From an uncultured bacterium (lineage in GTDB: Bacteria; Oederibacteriota; PGYV01; CAILUR01), in assembly GCA_903837445.1 (NCBI GenBank), contig CAILUR010000089.1, positions 1-7,326 on the forward strand: a stretch of DNA of 7,326 nt, written 5' to 3'. Below are positions 1-6,382 of the stretch, piece after piece; position 1 is the first letter of the stretch, and each line of letters begins with the position of its first letter. The position numbers were made by a program, and so were the translations under genes. The notes under the pieces are model-generated. The model searched no databases. It was not told where the DNA came from and saw only the letters and a program-made list of their open reading frames with translations.

Positions 1-1
1 A

Positions 2-2083
2 GTGGCACAACATAGAAAAGTAGTAGAAAAATATCCCCAAACGATACCTGCGGCATATGCCTCATACGCTTTGGCTTTGAATACTTATAATGCGGGAGAC
101 CCCCGAGAAGCCCTCAATGGCTTACGGGAGATATGCGCTCTATATAATATAGAAGAACTTTCTCGCGCTTCGTATTTTATGCAGGGAAAAATATATGCCG
201 AACTGGGAGAGTTTGCCAGAGCAGTAGAAATATATGAAAAGATGGAAGGGCTTTATAAACCCGATGCCCAGCTTTTAAAATTTTTAAAAGGGTGGAACCT
301 ATATCATTCAGCTGAGTATCAAAAAGCTATTTTGATTTTTGAAGAGCTCATTAATGATGTTTCCACAGCTGAAAAAATTAAAGCACAAAGCACCCTTAAA
401 ATAGGGGACTGTTATTTTGAACAGAAGGACTTTGAAAAAGCAAATGAGTACTACGATGCCGTGATAAAAAATTATCCCGCACTCTCGGATATGACCTTTG
501 AAGCGGCTTATGGAAAGGGCTGGATAGCTTACAGTAAAAATTCTTTTGATGAGGCGCTGACAGCTTTTGGAGAGGCCAAGGACTCAGCCTATGACAAAGC
601 TTCTCGCTTGCGCGCTGTGTTTATGACGGCTAATACACTTTATGCGAGTTACAAGTTCAATGCTGCCTTGGCCTTGTATGGGTCTGTTATGAATGATAAA
701 AATGCCCCCAAAAATATAAAAGATGATTCGTATTTTTATGCCGCTTGGTGTCATTATAGGAGTGAAGATTTTGATGGCGCGGTAAAACTTTGGAGACAGT
801 TTAAAAGTATGACCGTGGATACTGTAAGGCGCGCAGAAGCTCAGTATAGGATAGGGTGGGCGTTTTTCAGGCGAGATGAATATGATAAAGCGGTGGAAGA
901 ATTCAAAGACATTACAGCGAATTATCGCAGCACACATTATTATCAGGAAGCCATTTTAAAAATAGGCGATTGTTATTATAATAAAAACGATTACGCGCGC
1001 GCAATAACGAGTTATAACGAGCTTGTGGAAAAGTTTCCGGAGCATTATCGCGTGCCTGAGGCGTTGTATGGGATACAGTGGGCATACTATCAAATGAATG
1101 AACCAGAAAAAGCTGTGGAAGTGTCAAAGCAGTTTGTGGATCAATATCCGGGTAGTGATTTTACCCCAGAGATACAATACAGGATAGCGGAGCATTACTA
1201 TAATATTAAAAAATATGAGACTGCGATAGAAGGGTTTGATAATTTCTTGCAGAAAAATCCTAAACAAGAACTTTCGGACAATGCTTATTACTGGCTGGGA
1301 ATGTCATATTTTGCAGTAGAAAAATATAATGAAGCGGTGGCGGCATTTAAAAATCTTATGGAAAAATTTCCGCGGACCCCTTTTTATGACAGGGCAGTAT
1401 TTAAGGCGGGCAATGCGGCGTTTAAGCTCCACGATTATAATGGCGCTATTACTTTTTATAGAATGCTTTATGATAAAGGCGCAACCTCGGAATTTGGCGA
1501 TGATGCGAGTTTTAATATAGGCATGTCGTATAAACGGTTGGATAATTATGAAGAAGCGAAAATTTGGTATAAAAATCTTGTAGAAAATTATCCAAATTCA
1601 GAACTTTCTGGCAGGGGGATGCTAAATCTCGCATATCTTTATCAAGATGAAAAAAATTATGATGCCGCTATAATAGCGTTTACAAAGATCGCTGCCGCAG
1701 GGAAAGAAAAAGCAGCTGAGGCACAGTTTTGGATTGCTGATTGTTACAACGCAAAACATATGACAGCCACAGCGGTGGAAGAGTATGAAAAAGTGTATAA
1801 AAAATATCCAAAGGAAGAAATGTGGGCAGTGACAGCGCTGAATGAGGCTGGAAAAATAATGGAAAAACAAGGCGACTTAAAAAAAGCCATAGCGCTTTAT
1901 GAGGATATTTTAAAAGCCACCACTAATAAAAAATGGACAGAACCTGTAAAAAATAGAATAGTACTTTTGGAAGAACAATATAATTTGACAAAACCTACAG
2001 TGGAAAAATCGGTAGTAGAAAAACCTGCCACAAAAACAGTTCCAAAAAAACATAAAAGTGCTATAAAAAAGGCGATAAAATGA
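2..2083 (+). CDS. Tetratricopeptide (TPR) repeat protein, 5'-truncated by the window edge
   Basis: This long protein (693 codons visible) is built almost entirely of degenerate TPR units of about 33-37 residues, roughly 17 of them. Examples start near residues 130 (LKIGDCYFEQKDFEKA), 317 (LKIGDCYYNKNDYARA), 429 (YWLGMSYFAVEKYNEA) and 503 (FNIGMSYKRLDNYEEA). Many repeats end in a Tyr/Phe-Pro turn (NYP, KFP, QYP, KYP). The visible reading frame opens inside the second helix of a repeat, so the GTG at position 2 is probably not the start; the N-terminus and any signal peptide are missing. The last 30 or so residues are a Lys/Pro/Val-rich, probably disordered tail. TPR arrays are protein-binding scaffolds. 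The array resembles YbgF/BamD-like periplasmic TPR proteins, which is a family-level resemblance only. Its stop overlaps the start of the outer-membrane barrel gene (ATGA), so a role with that barrel and the TonB system is inferred. Cell location cannot be read directly. Confidence 0.9.
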   Translation: MAQHRKVVEKYPQTIPAAYASYALALNTYNAGDPREALNGLREICALYNIEELSRASYFMQGKIYAELGEFARAVEIYEKMEGLYKPDAQLLKFLKGWNLYHSAEYQKAILIFEELINDVSTAEKIKAQSTLKIGDCYFEQKDFEKANEYYDAVIKNYPALSDMTFEAAYGKGWIAYSKNSFDEALTAFGEAKDSAYDKASRLRAVFMTANTLYASYKFNAALALYGSVMNDKNAPKNIKDDSYFYAAWCHYRSEDFDGAVKLWRQFKSMTVDTVRRAEAQYRIGWAFFRRDEYDKAVEEFKDITANYRSTHYYQEAILKIGDCYYNKNDYARAITSYNELVEKFPEHYRVPEALYGIQWAYYQMNEPEKAVEVSKQFVDQYPGSDFTPEIQYRIAEHYYNIKKYETAIEGFDNFLQKNPKQELSDNAYYWLGMSYFAVEKYNEAVAAFKNLMEKFPRTPFYDRAVFKAGNAAFKLHDYNGAITFYRMLYDKGATSEFGDDASFNIGMSYKRLDNYEEAKIWYKNLVENYPNSELSGRGMLNLAYLYQDEKNYDAAIIAFTKIAAAGKEKAAEAQFWIADCYNAKHMTATAVEEYEKVYKKYPKEEMWAVTALNEAGKIMEKQGDLKKAIALYEDILKATTNKKWTEPVKNRIVLLEEQYNLTKPTVEKSVVEKPATKTVPKKHKSAIKKAIK
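2067..2072 (+). promoter_or_regulatory. Ribosome binding site for the outer-membrane barrel gene
   Basis: AAAAGG lies 7 bases upstream of the ATG at 2080, inside the end of the TPR gene. Together with the ATGA stop/start overlap it supports this start and suggests translational coupling. Confidence 0.55.
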
Positions 2084-3783
2084 AAAAACTAATGTTTGTG
2101 TTGTTGGCCTTGACTCTGACTGGAGTGCTTTTTGCGCAGACAGATAAAGACGGAATAACAGATATCCCCGAAAAAAATGTTTATGAAAAAGGCGGGTATC
2201 CTGCAAGTGATGCGTCTGGAGATACGCTGGCGGTAAAAAAAGGCGAGGGCTTTGATTTGGATATTCCTAAGATAATGATAACTGGAGAAATAGATACAAA
2301 AATAATGTTGCACAGAGAAACAGGAATGCTGGAAGACATAGCGGATATCAAAGATGTGCTTTATGAAAAAGACAAGGTCTATATGCCGGATAATTCCTTA
2401 AAAGATGAAGAAGTAAGTCCGCAAAAAGATGAAATGAAACCTGAACGCGATTTTATTGGACGCATAAAAATAGCCACAGGGGCATATAACAATATGCTGG
2501 TGGATGCGGCAATGGGAAAAGCTTTTGATAAAAGTAACAGCGTGGTCTTGAGACTTTTCCACGACAGCAGGGATAATGACAAAGTAAATATGCAAAGTAA
2601 TTCCAACAATCTCAACAGCGGGTATTTATTTTATGGCACAGCACTTGAAAATATAAAAGCAGGGATAACCCTCAAAGGGGATTTGAACAGGTATGAAAAT
2701 CCCTTTCCAACAAATATTTTTAAAAACAGTTATGATTTTTCAAAAGCGGGGGCGGCAGCGGAAATATCCACAGAACTTTTTGACACTACTGTGGATGTTG
2801 ATTTTAGTTATGACTACGCGGCAGTGACTTCGGGAGATTATAAAACTTATACGGATAAAGAAAGCAGATTTACAAATAAGTATCTGCTTGAGCGCGATTT
2901 TGGACAGGACTCAGAAAAAATAAAAGCCGTTATGGCAGTTTCCTATCGAGTGGGGGATTCTTTTAATAATGGGATAAATAATAAAAATACTTATTATATA
3001 GATATGTTTTTAAAAGGCATAATGCATTTGGAACCTGTAATCCTGCAGGCGGGATTGAGATGGCAGGATCATACTTTTATAAAAAATTATTATCGTGTGA
3101 GCCCGTATTTAGCTTTAAATTACGATGTGCTTCCACAGCTTTCCGTGTATGCGGAGTTTAAACCGGAAATGCGTGAGCAGGACACGGATAGTTTAAGACT
3201 TTTGGCAATGCCTTTTATGCGAGTAAATCCGGAACTCAAAATGCCCTCGGAAAATGTAAATATCAAAGTGGGCGCAACTTTGAATATATTGTGGTTTTTT
3301 GTAGAAACTTATTACAGATTTTGTAGCGTTTCGGACTATGCTTTTTATGATGAGACAGCGAATACCAGAACCTTTGGACTTGTCAACGCAGACTTAGATT
3401 ATAGTGAGATGAGTGTGGCTGTGCAGATTTTAAAATTAAACGAGTTTTCGTTTGGCACTGAGTACAAATATACTTTGCCTTCAAAAAAAGATATTTGTAA
3501 CTATATGCCAGAGCATTCTTATAAAGCAAAAGTAAGTTTTGATAAAGATGAATGGAGCTTTAAAGCCTCGCTCACAGGAAATACTGCACAACTGGGCAAG
3601 ACAAGTGGCCTGCGCATTTTACCGGCGGTTGCACTTTTGGACATAACCGCTTCGAAAAAAGTCAGTGATTTTATCACGCTTTTTGTCTACGCAAATAACC
3701 TTTTAAATAACACTCATTATGTGTTATATTACTACAAACAAACAGGAATAAATGTCGGAATGGGCATAACGCTGAATTTCTGA
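2080..3783 (+). CDS. Outer-membrane beta-barrel protein, TonB-dependent-receptor-like, no recognisable plug domain
   Basis: A 567-residue exported protein. Residues 1-19 form a signal peptide (MKK, then a hydrophobic core, likely cleaved after the Ala of LFA-QT). Residues 20-125 are hydrophilic and mostly acidic. From about 126 to the end the sequence alternates polar and apolar residues with many aromatics, as in amphipathic beta strands. The end is typical of a TonB-dependent receptor barrel: an ANNLLNN-x-HY element near 538-547, then a final strand GINVGMGITLNF with terminal Phe, the signal read by the BAM complex. A standard plug domain of about 130-150 residues is not evident. The stretch DIPKIMITGE at 61-70 resembles a TonB box, the segment TonB grips. 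Its place between a TPR gene and exbB-exbD-tonB supports TonB-linked function. The substrate is unknown. It could instead be a porin-like barrel that merely shares the C-terminal signature. Confidence 0.78.
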   Translation: MKKLMFVLLALTLTGVLFAQTDKDGITDIPEKNVYEKGGYPASDASGDTLAVKKGEGFDLDIPKIMITGEIDTKIMLHRETGMLEDIADIKDVLYEKDKVYMPDNSLKDEEVSPQKDEMKPERDFIGRIKIATGAYNNMLVDAAMGKAFDKSNSVVLRLFHDSRDNDKVNMQSNSNNLNSGYLFYGTALENIKAGITLKGDLNRYENPFPTNIFKNSYDFSKAGAAAEISTELFDTTVDVDFSYDYAAVTSGDYKTYTDKESRFTNKYLLERDFGQDSEKIKAVMAVSYRVGDSFNNGINNKNTYYIDMFLKGIMHLEPVILQAGLRWQDHTFIKNYYRVSPYLALNYDVLPQLSVYAEFKPEMREQDTDSLRLLAMPFMRVNPELKMPSENVNIKVGATLNILWFFVETYYRFCSVSDYAFYDETANTRTFGLVNADLDYSEMSVAVQILKLNEFSFGTEYKYTLPSKKDICNYMPEHSYKAKVSFDKDEWSFKASLTGNTAQLGKTSGLRILPAVALLDITASKKVSDFITLFVYANNLLNNTHYVLYYYKQTGINVGMGITLNF

Positions 3784-3801
3784 TCTTTCCAAAAAGCTTT
3801 A

Positions 3802-3825
3802 TTTAGGCGAGGCAATTCGCTTAAA
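3802..3825 (+). other. Intergenic hairpin between the barrel gene and exbB
   Basis: Bases 3802-3810 (TTTAGGCGA) can pair with 3817-3825 (TCGCTTAAA) around a 6-base loop, giving a 9-bp stem with one G-U pair. No run of T follows it on the + strand, so it does not look like an intrinsic terminator of the barrel gene. It may stabilise or mark a processing point in the mRNA ahead of exbB, or have no function. The gap is 77 bp and I see no convincing -35/-10 pair in it. Confidence 0.35.
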
Positions 3826-3847
3826 AAATCAGATTTAAAAAAATATC

Positions 3848-3853
3848 AGGAGG
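3848..3853 (+). promoter_or_regulatory. Strong ribosome binding site for exbB
   Basis: A full AGGAGG consensus sits 7 bases upstream of the ATG at 3861. It fixes that start and implies strong, independent initiation for the motor genes, unlike the weaker sites around the coupled genes nearby. Confidence 0.8.
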
Positions 3854-3860
3854 AAAATAC

Positions 3861-4484
3861 ATGTTTGGAGATATGAATTTTTGGCAGTTAATGATGAAAG
3901 GCGGCATAGTCACAGTGCTGCTTATTGCTTTATCCGTAATCTCGTGGTGGATAATAATAGACAGGCTGATACGGTTTACTAAAATTAAAAATAATACAAA
4001 AGAATTTATGGAGAAATTAAAAAACCTTATCGTGAAAGATGATGAAGTCGGCGCTATGACGCTATGCGAAACTACCCCAGGCCCAGTAAGCGAAGTGGTG
4101 CGGGAGGGTTTGCGGCACAGGAAAAAAGACAAGGCAAAGATAGAGTCAGCTATGCAGAGAGCCCTGAACTCCGAGAGCGAACGCATGCAGTTCTCTTTAG
4201 GTATTTTAGGATCCATAGGAAATGTAGCACCTTTTGTTGGTCTTTTCGGCACAGTGTTGGGAATTATGAGAGCGTTTAAAGATATCGCTATGGCTTCCGG
4301 TGCAGGACCTAGCGTGGTCGCCAATGGAATAGCAGAGGCGCTTGTCACCACAGCTTTTGGACTTGTCGTGGCTGTCCCTGCGGTCATCGCATACAATTAT
4401 TTTATGAGATTTGTGGATAGTGTGGAAACAGAGGCAGTGAACGCATCTTCGGAACTGATTGATATTTTGGACGAGGTAAAATAA
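3861..4484 (+). CDS. exbB: ExbB/TolQ/MotA-family proton-channel protein (TonB energy transducer)
   Basis: This 207-residue inner-membrane protein forms, with ExbD, the proton-driven motor that energises TonB. Three membrane segments are visible: about 13-35, about 111-137 and about 160-184. A charged cytoplasmic stretch (about 36-108) separates the first two, as in the family. The second segment carries the family signature NVAPFVGLFGTVLGIM (121-136), and the third carries GIAEALVTTAFGLVVAVPAV (156-175) followed by IAYN. Glu159 and Thr164 sit where E. coli ExbB has its conserved Glu176/Thr181 pair, and Thr131 is in the second segment's GTV motif. The start has a perfect AGGAGG. The gene abuts exbD with no gap and is followed by tonB, which favours ExbB over TolQ, since no tolA, tolB or pal gene is present here. 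Family-level identity is very secure; the ExbB rather than TolQ label rests on context. Confidence 0.95.
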   Translation: MFGDMNFWQLMMKGGIVTVLLIALSVISWWIIIDRLIRFTKIKNNTKEFMEKLKNLIVKDDEVGAMTLCETTPGPVSEVVREGLRHRKKDKAKIESAMQRALNSESERMQFSLGILGSIGNVAPFVGLFGTVLGIMRAFKDIAMASGAGPSVVANGIAEALVTTAFGLVVAVPAVIAYNYFMRFVDSVETEAVNASSELIDILDEVK

Positions 4485-4910
4485 ATGATACAAAAAAGGA
4501 AAAGGGGAAAAATCATAAATGAAATTAACATAACACCCTTAACCGATCTTATGATGGTGCTACTGGTAATTTTTATGGTCACTACACCTATGATTCTTCA
4601 GGGTGGCATCAGAATAAGTCTGCCACAGGCAAAGGCAGTCACAGATGAAACTCTGCAGAAAACAATTATTGTGGGAGTGTCGTCTTCAGGCAGGACATAT
4701 CTGAACTCCACTGAAGTGGCGGATCCTGAAATGCTGTCACAGAAACTTAAAAATATGCTGGCGGCATCCTCGGAAAAAACAGTAATTATAGAAGGCGATA
4801 AAGCGGCGTTTCATGGCAGGATAGTGGAAGTAATGAGTATTGCCAAAGCCGCAGGTGCGGAAAAACTTTCCATTTCCACCGTACCTTTTGACGAAAAAAA
4901 AGATAAATAA
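4485..4910 (+). CDS. exbD: ExbD/TolR-family biopolymer transport protein
   Basis: A 141-residue partner of ExbB. A short basic cytoplasmic N-terminus (KRKRGK) is followed by the family hallmark INITPLTDLMMVLLVIFMVT (15-34), which begins the single membrane helix. Asp21 corresponds to the essential protonatable Asp of E. coli ExbD (Asp25). The remaining 100 or so residues form the periplasmic domain, with the expected alternation of strands and helices, and contain IIVGVSSSGRTYLN (61-74) and TVIIEGDKAAFHGRIVEVM (99-117), typical of the family. The length is normal. The ATG follows the exbB stop directly, and GAGG at 4473-4476 lies 8 bases upstream, so translation is probably coupled to exbB, suiting fixed subunit ratios. 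Confidence 0.95.
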   Translation: MIQKRKRGKIINEINITPLTDLMMVLLVIFMVTTPMILQGGIRISLPQAKAVTDETLQKTIIVGVSSSGRTYLNSTEVADPEMLSQKLKNMLAASSEKTVIIEGDKAAFHGRIVEVMSIAKAAGAEKLSISTVPFDEKKDK

Positions 4911-4912
4911 TT

Positions 4913-5653
4913 ATGACTCGCGACAGGACGGATTATATTTCACTCACCCTGTCGGTAATCATACATTTATTGATAATAATTATTATGTCGGTTATACTTG
5001 TAAAACCTATTCCCAGACAAGTAGCGCTTTTAACAGATGTCACTTTGGTGGGACCACAGGACTATAAGGGAAATCCAGGAGAGGCCACGGGACAGGTAGG
5101 GCTTGAAGAAAAACAGCCACAAATACCGCAACCAGTGGAAAAAAAGAAAAATATAAAGACAGCAAAAGTTACGGCAAAAAAAGAAAAAGCAGCGCCTGAT
5201 AAAAAACAGCTGTTAAAAAATATTGAAAAGCAAAAAGCAGGGCTGGATATGGGACTCTCCAGAGAAAACTTAAGAGAAGTCTCGCGGCAAGAAGAAGGGT
5301 TTACGGACACGACAGAAGAACAGACCTCTGGAGATGAAGGCATAACTGACGGAGATGTGGTAGCAGGCGGTGGGCCAGCTATTTCAGGTGGACTCTCGTC
5401 TCGCAGATATAAATCAATAGATTGGAAATTCCCTGCAAAACTGCCAGAAGAGACAGAACTGGCAGTAGAAATAACGGTACAGGCTAATGGCGTGATTAAA
5501 AGTGTGAAGTTATTGCGGACTTCAGGCTATCCAGAACTTGACCGGTCGGCCTTGGCACAGGCGAGAAAATTACAGTTTGACCCCTTGCCAGCAGATGCGG
5601 CAAGTGAGGAAACTACAGGAGTTTTGTTATTCAAATTTGGAGCGAGGAGATAA
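4913..5653 (+). CDS. tonB: TonB-family energy transducer
   Basis: A 246-residue inner-membrane-anchored protein that passes ExbB-ExbD energy to outer-membrane receptors. One N-terminal membrane helix (about 9-31) contains S14-x-x-x-H18, the Ser/His pair of TonB helices that interacts with ExbB/ExbD. A periplasmic linker follows (about 32-165): Lys/Glu-rich at 65-107, acidic at 125-148, then a Gly-rich hinge (AGGGPAISGG, 151-160). It is not the long Pro-Lys stretch of E. coli TonB. The C-terminal TonB domain (about 167-246) has the family pattern: ELAVEITVQANGVIKSVKLL, then TSGYPELDRSALAQARKLQF, ending in a GVLLFKF strand. The ATG at 4913 is the first conventional start after an in-frame stop at 4904-4906. 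No clear ribosome site precedes it, so coupling to exbD, 2 bp upstream, is likely. It could be called a generic TonB C-terminal-domain protein, but the motif and neighbours favour true TonB. Confidence 0.92.
   Translation: MTRDRTDYISLTLSVIIHLLIIIIMSVILVKPIPRQVALLTDVTLVGPQDYKGNPGEATGQVGLEEKQPQIPQPVEKKKNIKTAKVTAKKEKAAPDKKQLLKNIEKQKAGLDMGLSRENLREVSRQEEGFTDTTEEQTSGDEGITDGDVVAGGGPAISGGLSSRRYKSIDWKFPAKLPEETELAVEITVQANGVIKSVKLLRTSGYPELDRSALAQARKLQFDPLPADAASEETTGVLLFKFGARR
5644..5649 (+). promoter_or_regulatory. Ribosome binding site that decides the rsfS GTG start
   Basis: GAGGAG overlaps the last codons of tonB and lies 5 bases upstream of the GTG at 5655. No comparable site lies before the later ATG codons at 5670 or 5727, so the GTG is the preferred start. 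Confidence 0.7.
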
Positions 5654-5654
5654 A

Positions 5655-6062
5655 GTGGCACCTAAAAAAATGAAAGCAGTAGGAAATTTTAAAAAAGTAA
5701 ATAAGCAGGTAAAAGTCAAAAATGAAATGCTCGAAAAAATAGTAAATTATCTTAACGATAAAAAAGGCGAAGATATAAGAATTTTTAATGTAAAAGAAAA
5801 CAACGGCTTGTGGGATTATTTTGTGGTCTGTACTGGAACTTCCACTACGCATGTAAAAGCGTTGAGAGATTTTGTATCAAAGGAAATGAAACAACTGGGC
5901 TATTCCATTCTCTACAAGGACTCAGGGTTGGATTCAAGCTGGGTAGTGGTAGATATGGAAGAAGTGTTGGTACATATTTTTGACAAAGACACCAGAGAGT
6001 ATTACTCGCTTGAAAGGTTGTGGGGAGATGTGGAAGAAAATGCAGGCGCTTATATAAAATAA
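5655..6062 (+). CDS. rsfS: Ribosomal silencing factor RsfS (Iojap/YbeB family)
   Basis: A 135-residue cytoplasmic protein of the RsfS family, which binds ribosomal protein uL14 on the large subunit and blocks subunit joining when nutrients are scarce. The domain runs from about 24 to 128. Family hallmarks are WDYFVVCTGTSTTHVKALRD (53-72), SSWVVVDMEEVLVHIFD (94-110) and REYYSLERLWGD (114-125). I chose the GTG at 5655 because GAGGAG lies 5 bases upstream; the longer reading frame that runs back to 5538 overlaps tonB and is not credible. This start gives a Lys-rich N-terminal extension of about 23 residues that is not part of the usual domain. An ATG start at 5670 or 5727 would remove some or all of it, but neither has a good ribosome site. 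Only 1 bp separates it from tonB, so co-transcription with the envelope genes is likely. In many bacteria rsfS sits instead beside nadD. Confidence 0.94.
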   Translation: MAPKKMKAVGNFKKVNKQVKVKNEMLEKIVNYLNDKKGEDIRIFNVKENNGLWDYFVVCTGTSTTHVKALRDFVSKEMKQLGYSILYKDSGLDSSWVVVDMEEVLVHIFDKDTREYYSLERLWGDVEENAGAYIK

Positions 6063-6078
6063 TGTCTGATAGAAAAAC

Positions 6079-6084
6079 AGGAGG
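6079..6084 (+). promoter_or_regulatory. Strong ribosome binding site for the small protein at 6091
   Basis: A full AGGAGG lies 6 bases before the ATG at 6091. This is the main sign that the 74-codon reading frame is translated. Confidence 0.75.
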
Positions 6085-6090
6085 CCTTAA

Positions 6091-6315
6091 ATGTCAAATA
6101 TAAAATTTAAAGAGACCTTAAATAAACGCATAGTGGAAATGATGAAAGAGTTTTGTGACGATAAAGATATAAAGATAAACGATTTTTTGGAACAGGCCAT
6201 AGTGGAAAAAATAGAAGTAGAGCAGATAAAAGATGAACTATTTTTTCAGACCGACACAGCTCAGGGCATAAATGATTTTGGCGGCTGGGAAATAAAAAAA
6301 GATAAAATAAACTAA
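6091..6315 (+). CDS. Small hypothetical protein, ribbon-helix-helix-like N-terminus
   Basis: A 74-residue, charged, cytoplasmic-looking protein with no signal peptide or membrane segment. I cannot name a family. Its first 45 residues have the layout of a ribbon-helix-helix (CopG/Arc-type) DNA-binding unit: a short strand (about 3-10), helix A (about 11-24, NKRIVEMMKEFCDD), a turn (DIKIN), and helix B (about 29-45, INDFLEQAIVEKIEVEQ). The remaining 30 residues are polar and end in GGWEIKKDKIN, with no clear domain. The AGGAGG site makes translation likely. It sits 28 bp after rsfS and 67 bp before rnhB on the same strand. Antitoxins often have this fold, but no toxin gene is next to it. A DNA-binding role is an inference from pattern only; it could equally be a small protein of another helical type. 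Confidence 0.75.
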   Translation: MSNIKFKETLNKRIVEMMKEFCDDKDIKINDFLEQAIVEKIEVEQIKDELFFQTDTAQGINDFGGWEIKKDKIN

Positions 6316-6373
6316 AAAATAGCTTTAATGAAACCCTCTTCAACTTTTATAAAAATTAAGAAATTATATAGAA

Positions 6374-6377
6374 AAGG
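6374..6377 (+). promoter_or_regulatory. Weak ribosome binding site for rnhB
   Basis: AAGG lies 5 bases upstream of the ATG at 6383. It is weaker than the sites at exbB and the 6091 gene, but spacing and the protein's N-terminus agree with this start. Confidence 0.45.
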
Positions 6378-6382
6378 CATAT

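Noticed and set aside
2..4. GTG at position 2 as the true start of the TPR protein
   Set aside because: The frame opens in the middle of a TPR helix and no upstream sequence is available to show a ribosome site, so the gene most likely runs in from outside the window.
3826..3847. Intrinsic terminator after the barrel gene
   Set aside because: The hairpin upstream of this stretch is followed by A-rich rather than T-rich sequence on the + strand, so it lacks the second half of a terminator.
4064..4279. A 71-codon + strand frame within exbB
   Set aside because: It is an alternate frame inside a well-supported gene, with no ribosome site or recognisable motif.
3821..4396. A 191-codon open frame on the minus strand opposite exbB
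   Set aside because: It lies almost wholly antisense to a clear exbB, has a composition expected from reading that gene backwards and shows no family motif.
5538..5654. An extended rsfS start at the ATG at 5538
   Set aside because: It would overlap the conserved C-terminal domain of tonB by over 100 bp, and the added residues match no RsfS feature. The GTG at 5655 has a good ribosome site.
6339..6370. A possible promoter before rnhB (TTCAAC and a TATA-like run), with the palindrome TTTTATAAAA at 6345-6354
   Set aside because: Spacing to a good -10 is poor, the best TATA-like match nearly overlaps the ribosome site, and such A/T motifs arise by chance in DNA of this composition.
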